The position numbers and the translations under genes are program-made. Positions 1 to 6,625 of a stretch of DNA of 64,000 nucleotides are shown here, piece by piece. Source of the stretch: Streptomyces sp. CB01201. Lineage in GTDB: Bacteria; Actinomycetota; Actinomycetes; Streptomycetales; Streptomycetaceae. Where the stretch lies: positions 1 to 64,000 of the forward strand of contig NZ_NNBJ01000028.1 of assembly GCF_002803085.1 (NCBI RefSeq). Reading direction: 5' to 3'. Position 1 is the stretch's first letter. Every line of letters begins with the position of its first letter. The notes below the pieces were generated by a model. It saw nothing but the letters and a program-made list of their open reading frames with translations. It had not been told where the DNA came from and made no database searches.

Positions 1-56
1 TTCATGTCGACGCACCACGAACGGAGCAACGAACCATCGACTTTACGGACACGGCC
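1..56. mobile_element. Probable end of an insertion sequence (partial)
   Basis: The first 56 bases do not continue the reading frame that precedes them on the minus strand. Read on that strand, the sequence after the CTA at 59-57 begins GGCCGTGTCCGTAAAGTCG, which resembles the terminal inverted repeats of IS5-type elements common in Streptomyces. CTAG at 56-59 could be a target duplication. The other end and the transposase lie outside the window, so this is an inference from the break alone. Confidence 0.35.
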
Positions 57-119
57 TAGGGCCTGGGACAGCTCCTCGAACCGATGGGACCCGAGGTTGG
101 TGAGGGCGTAATCTGTCAT
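57..119 (-). pseudogene. N-terminal remnant of an LGS-R-FE-L family protein
   Basis: An ATG at 119 opens a frame reading MTDYALTNLGSHRFEELSQA and then loses similarity exactly where the presumed insertion sequence begins. The start (YxLTxLGSxxFExLxQAL) is the one I associate with large actinobacterial proteins that carry an N-terminal restriction-endonuclease-like domain, often fused to NTPase modules of conflict systems. Only about 21 residues remain, so the gene is either interrupted by an insertion or continues beyond it to the left. The family call rests on this short motif. Confidence 0.35.
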
Positions 120-180
120 GTCGAGCATGATGAGGCACGGCACTGACAATGAGATTGTCTCTTGGCCTGAGCTGTATCAA

Positions 181-534
181 TCATGGCTGGTCGCGCGACA
201 ACTCGATCTCGATGGCCAGGGCGCCGAGGGCTTTCTTCTCGGTGCCGTAGATGGACCGGATGTTGGCCAACTGCTCGTCGCGGCTCGCGCTCGGGTTCAC
301 GTTGGCTGGGCCCTCGCCATCGAGCAGGGTCTCGTACTCGGTGACGCGCAGGACACGGACGTCGCAGGTCTCGTCGGTACCTTTGATGCGGAAGCGGATG
401 ATGTCGCCTGCGGCGAGGTCCTCCAGGTGCGGGTACTTGACCCGCACCTCGATGGTCTTGGTGCCCGCGGCTACGAGGTCGAAGTACTTGCGGTAGAGGT
501 TGAGTTCGCGGACTCGGGCGGTCGTGTCGCTTAT
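181..534 (-). CDS. ASCH-domain protein, apparent ATA start
   Basis: The frame encodes about 117 residues. The segment RELNLYRKYFDLVAAGTKT followed by IEVRVKYPHLEDLAAGD and IRFRI is the conserved core of ASCH domains, beta-barrel folds related to PUA that bind RNA or nucleotides. The frame has no ATG, GTG or TTG between the upstream region and this core. The natural start position, ISDTTARVRE, has ATA at 534-532, overlapping the TAA stop (533-531) of the upstream gene. An ancestral ATGA stop/start overlap changed to ATAA would explain both codons. An AGGAG lies about 12 bases upstream. The protein may therefore be poorly translated or silent. It sits last in a run with the synthetase-like and ATPase genes. 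Confidence 0.7.
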   Translation of the reverse strand: MSDTTARVRELNLYRKYFDLVAAGTKTIEVRVKYPHLEDLAAGDIIRFRIKGTDETCDVRVLRVTEYETLLDGEGPANVNPSASRDEQLANIRSIYGTEKKALGALAIEIELSRDQP

Positions 535-2137
535 GCTGCGGGAACGCTCCTGGGTGCTGGGGCTGCCATCATGCGACCGATCTCGGCGGCTGAGTACGAG
601 CGGAAGAAGTGGCGAGGGTCTGCGAGCAGGGTCTCGGTCAGGGCGAGCAGTTGGTGGGCGTACTCGGGCAACGAGCCGGGCCACTGCCGGGTGTCGAGCA
701 TCCAGTCGGCGGCGCCGTCGGGCAAGGGCGCGCGGCCCTCGCGTATCAGGGACTTGGACAACTTGGCGCCGGTGTCGGTGACGATCTGGGGGCAGAAGAG
801 GCGGGCGGGGAGCTGGGCTCGCGTGAGGCCAATGGCCTGGAGGGCTTCGTCGACGAGGTGGGAGCCGAAGACCCAGTCGCCGCCCTTGACCATGACGCGG
901 AGCGTGCCGCGTGGGCTGGACAGGGCGAGTTCCTTGACGAGGTTGCGGTACAGCGTCGCAAGGTCCAGGTATGCGCCCGTAGTGGGGGTGATGGTCGCCT
1001 CGTACGGGCCGTGGTGGAGGCAGACGGCTGTGATCGTGGCGGCCTCCGTGTCGGTCGGGCGAGCTTGGGTGCGTTCGGCGTGCTTCTCGGCCCAGCCGCA
1101 GCCGGGGAGCGGGCACGGAACGCGGATGTGCGGGGTGCCGGTCGAGCGAGCCACCAGCGGGCGGCGTCGATGCGCGGCAAGACTCGTAACCAGGTGCGGC
1201 GGAAGTGCTCGCCGGCCTGCTGCTGGCTGTACGTCTCGATCCGATACGGGATGCCCAGGCGCCGGGACAGCGCGGTGAACAGCGGTTCGTAGAGGGCGGC
1301 GACTAGGTCGGAGAGAGCCTGCTCGCCGAGTGCCTGGGCGTATGCGCGCTGGTAGCGGTGACCGGTTGCCAGGTCGGTGGTCAGGTCGTACGGGGCGTTG
1401 TCGAGGGCGCTGAAGAGGACTTCCGTCGGCAGGCCGAAGCGGCTTCGGAGGCGGGCGGCCATGGCGAAGGCGAGGGACTGGACCAGCGAGGTGCCGAGGT
1501 GCGGGGCACCGTTGATCTGAGTGCCGACGACCAGCACGATCCGTTCCGGTGGTTCGGCCAGGACGCGCGGAGTGAGGACGTCCTCGGCGTGGTGGAGTGC
1601 GTTGGCGAGCACGGTGTTCGGTGAGACGGGGTGCATGGTCACGGCGGATTCCCTTGCGTTGGGGAGCAGTTCATTCGCCTGGGTGCGGCCGAAGAGGAGC
1701 CGTTGCTGGAGCGTGGAGTGGTCGAGGTACGCGTCGATCTCGGCGGGTGAGGCGGCGCGTGAGGGGGCGTCGAGGCCCAGCACGAGGGCGGCCGGGGTGC
1801 GCTGCCGAAGAAGCAAGGTCCAGGGCCTGCCTGCGGGTATGCGCTTGCGGTACGCAGTTCCGTCGAAGCGCAGGGCGACGTCGGTCGGGCTGAGCGGGCG
1901 CAGCCTTGGCCCGATATCGGGCGGTGGCGGGGCCGAGGCCGACTGAGGTCGCGACGCGCGCATGCGCTGCTCGATGATCACGGGTGTCTCGTACGGGCTG
2001 CGGGGAGGCTGCGGCACGAGCAGCAGACAGCACAGGGTGGCGCCGGCCGGATCGGTGTCGATCCAGGTGGCGGTCGCGAGGGAGGCGATCAGGCCAGCGG
2101 ACATCGTGGGGTGAGCGGAGCGGACGGGCGTCAGCAT
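531..2137 (-). pseudogene. Class I aminoacyl-tRNA-synthetase-like protein, frameshifted
   Basis: Translation starts at ATG 2137, overlapping the upstream stop as ATGCTGA. Residues 1-165 form a region of unknown family (FDGTAYRKRIPAGRPW); a second in-frame ATG at 1636 may mark an originally separate gene. Then follow a HIGH-like signature (INGAPHLGTS), a Rossmann segment, a CPLPGCGW zinc-ribbon-like motif, KGGDWVFGSHLVDEAL and GAKLSKSL, which matches KMSKS. This order resembles class I (archaeal-type) lysyl-tRNA synthetase, but no anticodon-binding domain is visible after KLSKS. The frame shifts near 1143-1152, inside CTCGCTCGACC: loss of one CTCG unit, or of one base, breaks it. The start-side frame would run on to 746 in the wrong phase; the second frame ends at 531. 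Substrate unknown. Confidence 0.65.
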
Positions 2138-2612
2138 CGTGTCGCCTCGGTGTAGTGAAAGACGGCCCACACACGCTTACCGGGCCTTGGCGGGTGGCCA
2201 CGCCCCAGTCGTCGGCGATGGCGGAGACGAGGAAAAGACCACGACCGTCGTCGCTGGTGTCCGGTGCCTTGTGTTGCTTCGGGGTTCCATCGCCGGCGTC
2301 GTGCATTTCCAGCAGCAGGTGGGTGGTGTGGAGCTCCAGGCGGACGAGGATCAGACTTCCGGCGGGGCCGCCGTGCAGCAGGGCGTTGGTCACCAACTCC
2401 GAGGCGCACAAGTGGATGTCATCGAGGCGTCGGGTCATCGCCCACTGGGTAAGGGCCTCGGCGACGAACTCACGGGCGGCGTGCGCTGCGGGCCTGTATC
2501 GGATGGGAAGTGTCGAGCGTTGCTCGTCGGCACCACCGCCCTCGGCGTCGTCCGGCGAATGTGTCTCGGCTTCTCGCGTGCTCTGCTGGCCATGCCAACA
2601 GCCAATCGCCAT
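2131..2612 (-). pseudogene. Anti-sigma-type ATP-binding protein (HATPase_c_2), frameshifted
   Basis: This is an RsbW/SpoIIAB-like serine kinase fold of about 160 residues. The N box is visible (ELVTNALLHGG), as are the ATP-lid motifs DAGDGTP and GRGLFLV, followed by the usual DDWGV. After ATRQGP the frame goes out of phase: restoring one C to the run at about 2190 (GGCCCGG to GGCCCCGG) gives PGKRVWAVFHYTEATRC and a stop at 2131. Such stand-alone proteins are abundant in Streptomyces and usually act as anti-sigma factors or partner switches. It is the first gene of the minus-strand run and diverges from the XRE gene 80 bases away. Confidence 0.7.
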
Positions 2613-2692
2613 CGCTCGTTTGGGTCGGGAGCCAGCGCGGGGGCCAAGCGGGGTCCACTACGGGGGCCAGGATCCAGCTCCGAGGAGATGGG

Positions 2693-2980
2693 ATGGGCGA
2701 CACGGGTATCGGTGCCCTGCTCCTCCGCCTGCGCAAGGAGCGCGGCTGGACCCAGCAGAAGGTTGCCGACGAGTACAACGCCCGCGAGGGCCGCGCTGCC
2801 ATGACCGGCAAGGAGATCGGGCGCTACGAGCGTGAGGTGCGAATCCCGGTCCCGTACACGCGAAGGCACTTGGCCCACAGCTCAAGGGCGGTCCACGAAC
2901 AGTGCCTTCGCCTCACAGGCGAAGAGCGCGATGCTCGCGCCCTCACCGAGTACATCGAGGGCGGCGGCTACTGCCACTAA
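2693..2980 (+). CDS. Small XRE-family helix-turn-helix protein
   Basis: The product is 95 residues. Residues 4-58 make an XRE helix-turn-helix (GALLLRLRKERGWTQQKVAD, then MTGKEIGRYERE). ATG 2693 is chosen because AGGAG lies 5 bases upstream; ATG 2688 is in another frame. In related Streptomyces regulators the motif YTRRHLA is followed by a longer sensing region. Here it passes directly into an unrelated 30-residue tail ending EYIEGGGYCH, so an internal deletion or fusion is possible. It lies 21 bases upstream of the integrase in the same direction and may control the element. Confidence 0.65.
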   Translation: MGDTGIGALLLRLRKERGWTQQKVADEYNAREGRAAMTGKEIGRYEREVRIPVPYTRRHLAHSSRAVHEQCLRLTGEERDARALTEYIEGGGYCH

Positions 2981-3001
2981 CCGACCCATAGGAGAACGAA
3001 C

Positions 3002-4155
3002 TTGGCCAACGTCCAGAAGCGCCCCAACGGCAAATGGCGGGCCCGCTACCGCGACCTCGACGGCAAGGAACACGCCCGCCACTTCGAGCGCAAGGTCGAC
3101 GCCCAGCGCTGGCTCGACGAGGTCACGACCAGCATGGTCACCGGCCTGTACGTCGACCCGCGCGCAGGCAAGATCTCCTTCGAGAAGTACACGACGAAGT
3201 GGGAGGCGGAGCAGATCGCAGGCGAGGCCGGTACCCGCATCACCGACAACGCCCTGCGGGTGCACCTGATACCCGCGCTCGGCGGCTACGCGATGGCGTC
3301 CCTGCGTCGCAGCCACATCCAGGCTCTCTTCAAGAAGCTCTCGGATCAGCTCGGGCCCGGCAGGGTGCGCAACGTCTACGACGTCCTCGTCCGCGTTATG
3401 ACGGCGGCCGTCGAGGCAAGGTCATACCCGCCAGCCCTTGCAAGCGGATCACCCTCCCGCCCATGCCGGACGAGGAGATCACGCCACCCATGGTCGCGCA
3501 GGTCGAGGCGATGCTCGGCGAGATGCCGCCGTACATCCGCTCGGCGATCATCGTCCTGGCCGGATCGGGCTTGCGCATAGGCGAGTTGCTCGGCCTGAAA
3601 GTCTCGGACGTCGACTTCAAGAACGGCACCATCCGCGTCGAGCGGCAGCGCCTGCAGCCCGGCCTGATCGGGCCGCCGAAGACCGGCAAGTCCCGGCGCA
3701 CGGTCCGGGTCGGCGAGGTCGTAACCGACACGCTCCTCGCGCATCTCGCCGCACGGCCCTCGAAAGAGTGGCTGTTCACGATGGAGGAGGGGGAGCCGCT
3801 CAACTACCGACGGTGGAAGACGGAGTGGAACTGCGCCCGCAAGGCGCTCCAAGAGGCGGAGAAGGAGGCGGCCGAGCGCGAGGGCCGTAAGCCCGTCGAG
3901 CTGCCGCACATGGTGACCCACGACCTGCGGCACTTCTTCGCCTCCGCGCTCATCGCGGGCGGGGCGAGCGTCAAGCAGGTGCAGATGGTCCTCGGCCACG
4001 CGTCCGCCGTCATCACGCTGCGGATCTACGCACACCTCTGGCCGGGTGAAGAAGACCGCACCCGCTCCGTCATGGACGCCGTGCTCGGCGGCCTGCGGAC
4101 CGGGTGCGGACAGGTAAGCGATCTGACTAGCGAAACCGCAGGTCAGACGGCCTAA
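3002..4155 (+). pseudogene. Tyrosine recombinase (integrase), frameshifted
   Basis: TTG 3002, with AGGAG 7 bases upstream, opens an N-terminal AP2-like arm-binding domain (MANVQKRPNGKWRARYRDLD) and a SAM-like core-binding domain. Near 3415-3420 the frame shifts: adding one G (GAGGCAAG to GAGGGCAAG) rejoins VEGKVIPASPCKRI and the catalytic domain. Catalytic residues are present: Arg in SGLRIGELLGL, Lys in TGKSRRTV, HDLRH, LGHAS, and Tyr in RIYAHLW. The repaired length, about 384 residues, is normal for integrases of actinomycete integrative elements. As written, the protein would stop after the core-binding domain. It ends 8 bases from the sodN stop. I see no replication or transfer genes nearby, so the element is probably a remnant. 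Confidence 0.8.
4121..4148. repeat. Inverted repeat at the integrase/sodN junction
   Basis: ATCTGAC (4121-4127) and GTCAGAC (4142-4148) pair at six of seven positions, with an inner GCG/CGC pairing. The dyad lies in the last codons of the integrase frame, just outside sodN. It could be a weak terminator, an integrase core site, or chance. Confidence 0.35.
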
Positions 4156-4162
4156 CCAAAGA

Positions 4163-4558
4163 TCAGGCCTTCTTGGTCTCCCAGAAGATGCGGTCGATCT
4201 CGGCGATGAGGTCGAGCGCCTTCTGGCCGGTCGCCGGGTCGGTCGACGCCTTGGCGGCCGAGAGGGCCTTCAGGGTGTCGTTCACCAGCTGGTGCAGCTC
4301 CGGGTACTTCTCGAAGTGCGGCGGCTTGAAGTAGTCGCTCCACAGCACCGACACGTGGTGCTTGGCGAGCTCGGCGCGCTGCTCCTTGATGACCACGGCA
4401 CGGGCACGGAAGTGCGCGTCCTCGTTGGCCTGGAACTTTTCCTGCACGGCCTTGACCGACTCCGCCTCGATGCGGGCCTGGGCCGGGTCGTACACGCCGC
4501 AGGGCAGGTCGCAGTGGGCGCTGACCTTCACCTTGGGGGCAAACAGGCGGGAAAGCAT
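4163..4558 (-). CDS. sodN: Nickel superoxide dismutase precursor
   Basis: The product is 131 residues. A 14-residue propeptide (MLSRLFAPKVKVSA) precedes the nickel hook HCDLPCGVYDP, where His1, Cys2 and Cys6 of the mature enzyme bind nickel. The rest is the four-helix bundle ending WETKKA. It dismutates superoxide in the cytoplasm as a homohexamer. The start at 4558 is fixed by the conserved MLSRLF and by GGAAGGA upstream. sodX lies divergently 175 bases away. In S. coelicolor the mRNA 3' untranslated region of sodN yields the small RNA s-SodF; here that position is occupied by the integrase end. Expression is known to be nickel-responsive through Nur; I did not identify a Nur box with confidence. 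Confidence 0.97.
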   Translation of the reverse strand: MLSRLFAPKVKVSAHCDLPCGVYDPAQARIEAESVKAVQEKFQANEDAHFRARAVVIKEQRAELAKHHVSVLWSDYFKPPHFEKYPELHQLVNDTLKALSAAKASTDPATGQKALDLIAEIDRIFWETKKA

Positions 4559-4624
4559 TGAGCTGTCCTTCCTCGTGATCGTCTTCTCAGGTGGGACATT
4601 ACTCGGTGAGAGGCGGTATTTCGC

Positions 4625-4665
4625 GGGTGCCCCCATGGGCTTAGGTCAAAAGTCCAGGGGCACCC
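4625..4665. promoter_or_regulatory. Inverted repeat in the sodN/sodX divergent region
   Basis: GGGTGCCCC (4625-4633) and GGGGCACCC (4657-4665) are perfect 9-base arms separated by 23 bases, lying between the two divergent starts. It may be an operator or an RNA hairpin in the sodX leader. No regulator can be assigned from sequence. Confidence 0.35.
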
Positions 4666-4733
4666 CGGGACTCGTGGCGGAACGTACCGTGGGATCGGCG
4701 GCGGGGTGCCGGTGGCCTGGAGGTGGGTGAGGT

Positions 4734-5159
4734 ATGACGGATGAGGGGCGGGAGCCGAGGGTGCCGTTGGGGATCGCCGAGGTGCTGGGAACCTCGATGG
4801 TTCCCACGCTGCTGCACGGGGATCAGCTGCTCGTGCACTACGGCGCGGAGCTGCGGACCGGCGATGTGGCCGTGCTGCGGCACCCTTTGCAGCAGGATCT
4901 GCTGATCGTCAAGCGGCTCATGGAGCTGCGCGAGAGCGGCTGGTGGGTGCTGGGCGACAACACCGACGACGAGGTCGTGGACAGCCGGGCCTTCGGCGCG
5001 GTGCCGGTCGACCTCGTGCTCGGCCGGGTGCGCGGGCGCTTCCGGCCGATGACGGCGGGGCGCCGGCGCACGGTCGGCTACCTGGCGTCCTGGGTGGTCT
5101 CCTCGGTGCGGCCGGTGCTGTCCGACCGTTCGGTCTCCAGACGCTTGCGGGCCCGGTAG
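4734..5159 (+). CDS. sodX: Nickel-type superoxide dismutase maturation protease
   Basis: The product is 141 residues of the S26 (LexA/signal peptidase) fold. The catalytic serine lies in GTSMVPTL and the general-base lysine in LIVKRL; the region around GDNTDDEVVDSR matches the conserved S26 box D/E. It cuts the SodN propeptide so that the histidine of HCDLPC becomes the N-terminal nickel ligand. GGAGGTGGGTGAGGT precedes ATG 4734. The gene diverges from sodN, its substrate gene, as in other streptomycetes. Its last 82 bases overlap the 3' end of the convergent CGNR gene. Confidence 0.92.
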   Translation: MTDEGREPRVPLGIAEVLGTSMVPTLLHGDQLLVHYGAELRTGDVAVLRHPLQQDLLIVKRLMELRESGWWVLGDNTDDEVVDSRAFGAVPVDLVLGRVRGRFRPMTAGRRRTVGYLASWVVSSVRPVLSDRSVSRRLRAR

Positions 5160-5692
5160 GCGGCCACGTTGGCGCGGGTGGCGCAGCGGTCCGAGCAGTA
5201 GCGGCGCGAGCGGTTGGTCGAGGTGTCCAGATAGGCGTTGCGGCAGGGTGCGGCCTGGCACAGGCCGAGCCGGTCGACCCCGTACTCCGTGAGGTGGAAG
5301 GCGAGCCCCATGGAGGCGATCGCGGCGTAGCCCGCCGTCGCGTTGGAGGGGTGGTCGGCGAGGTGCATGTGCCACAGCGGGCGGTCGTCCTCGTCGCGGT
5401 GCTCATGGCCGGACACCTGCGGGCTGACCGGGAATTCGAGCAGCAGCGAGTTGAGCAGGTCCACCGCCTGGACCTCCTCGCCCCGGTCCGCCGCCTCGAA
5501 GACCGCCCGCAGCCGGGCCCGTACCGAACGGAAGCGCGTGACGTCCGCGTCCGTCGCCCGGCGGGCCGCCGACTGGTTCCCGCCGAACAGGTCCCGGACC
5601 GCCTCGACCGAGGTCAGGGCGTCCTTGTTGCGGGCCGGCTCCTCGGTGTTGACCAGACGCACGGCGTAGTCCGAGTAATAGGCCAGTTCCAC
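5078..5692 (-). CDS. CGNR zinc-finger / ABATE-domain protein
   Basis: The product is 204 residues. An N-terminal ABATE domain (YYSDYAVRLVNT onward) is followed by a CGNR-type zinc finger, here CQAAPCRNAYLDTSTNRSRR followed by YCSDRCATRANVAAYRAR. The four cysteines bind zinc and the motif is likely to bind nucleic acid. The family is usually called transcriptional regulators, with unknown ligands. It is convergent with, and overlaps, sodX by 82 bases. It is divergent from the methyltransferase gene, with a 17-base dyad between them that it could bind (inference). Confidence 0.85.
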   Translation of the reverse strand: MELAYYSDYAVRLVNTEEPARNKDALTSVEAVRDLFGGNQSAARRATDADVTRFRSVRARLRAVFEAADRGEEVQAVDLLNSLLLEFPVSPQVSGHEHRDEDDRPLWHMHLADHPSNATAGYAAIASMGLAFHLTEYGVDRLGLCQAAPCRNAYLDTSTNRSRRYCSDRCATRANVAAYRARKRLETERSDSTGRTEETTQDAR

Positions 5693-5747
5693 TTGTAGTC
5701 CTTACGGCGGCGGTCTAGGGTCTGAGGTGTTCATAAGTAACGGCTGG

Positions 5748-5764
5748 ATACCCTTTGAGGGTAT
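5748..5764. promoter_or_regulatory. Perfect 17-bp dyad, candidate operator
   Basis: ATACCCT-TTG-AGGGTAT is a perfect inverted repeat with 7-base arms between the divergent CGNR and methyltransferase starts. AT-rich arm ends are uncommon in this GC-rich region, which favours a binding site. Confidence 0.5.
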
Positions 5765-5793
5765 TACAGAGTGGCTGTATAGGAGGGATCGCG

Positions 5794-6567
5794 GTGTCGG
5801 AGACTGTCACTGGGGCCGGTACGGGCACCGACTGGCGGGGCTGGCAGAACAGCTGGGACCGGCAGCAGGAGTGGTACATGCCGGACCGCGAGGAGCGCTT
5901 CCGGGTCATGCTCGACATGGTCGAGGCCTGCGTCGGTCCCGCGCCGCGCGTGCTCGACCTCGCGTGCGGTACGGGGAGTATTACGGACCGGCTCCTCCAG
6001 AGGTTCCCGGACGCGGTCAGCACCGGGGTCGACCTCGACCCCGCGCTCCTCGCCATCGCCGAGGGCACCTTCGCCGGGGACGGGCGGGTGGGCTTCGTGT
6101 CCGCCGACCTCAAGGATCCGCACTGGGTCTCGCTGCTCCCGTACGACTCCTATGACGCCGTTCTCACGGCGACCGCCCTGCACTGGCTGCACGCCGAGCC
6201 GCTCGCCGCGCTCTACGGGCAGATCTCCGGGCTCGTCCGGGACGGGGGCGTGTTCATGAACGCCGACCACATGATCGACCCCGCGACCCCGCGCATCAAC
6301 GCCGCCGAACGGGCCCAGCGGCACGCCCGGATGGACCGCGCGAAGGCGGACGGCGCCCTCGACTGGGCCGAGTGGTGGGCGCTCGCCGCCGAGGACCCGG
6401 TGCTCGCCGGGCCCACCGCCAAGCGGTACGAGATCTACGGCGAGCACGCCGACGGCGACATGCCCGCCGCCGGCTGGCACGCCGAGACCCTGCGTGCGGC
6501 CGGCTTCGCCGAGGCCCGCCCGGTCTGGGCCTCGCCCTCGGACACCCTGCTGCTCGCCCTGAAGTAG
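5794..6567 (+). CDS. Class I SAM-dependent methyltransferase
   Basis: The product is 257 residues when started at GTG 5794, which AGGAGG at 5781-5786 precedes at good spacing; the longer frame from 5755 starts inside the dyad. The SAM-binding motif I is VLDLACGTGSIT, motif II ends TGVDLDP, and DAVLTATALHWLH is the post-motif typical of small-molecule methyltransferases of the trans-aconitate methyltransferase type. The substrate cannot be read from the sequence. It stands alone, divergent from the CGNR gene and separated from the ABC transporter by a strong hairpin. Confidence 0.85.
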   Translation: MSETVTGAGTGTDWRGWQNSWDRQQEWYMPDREERFRVMLDMVEACVGPAPRVLDLACGTGSITDRLLQRFPDAVSTGVDLDPALLAIAEGTFAGDGRVGFVSADLKDPHWVSLLPYDSYDAVLTATALHWLHAEPLAALYGQISGLVRDGGVFMNADHMIDPATPRINAAERAQRHARMDRAKADGALDWAEWWALAAEDPVLAGPTAKRYEIYGEHADGDMPAAGWHAETLRAAGFAEARPVWASPSDTLLLALK

Positions 6568-6576
6568 CGCACAGGG

Positions 6577-6612
6577 AAGGGGGGTTACGAGCGTCGGCCC
6601 GTAACCCCCCTT
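6577..6612. terminator. Bidirectional hairpin terminator
   Basis: AAGGGGGGTTACG (6577-6589) pairs perfectly with CGTAACCCCCCTT (6600-6612) across a 10-base loop. It separates the convergent methyltransferase and ABC ATPase genes and can serve both. Confidence 0.75.
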
Positions 6613-6625
6613 GTCCATGGGCTGC

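Noticed and set aside
1130..1160. Programmed ribosomal frameshift in the synthetase-like gene
   Set aside because: No slippery heptamer or downstream structure is evident, and two neighbouring genes carry similar unprogrammed deletions, so decay is simpler.
4100..4165. tRNA gene as integration target
   Set aside because: No tRNA-like sequence (T-loop GGTTCGA-type motif with acceptor pairing) is present near the integrase; the adjacent gene end is sodN.
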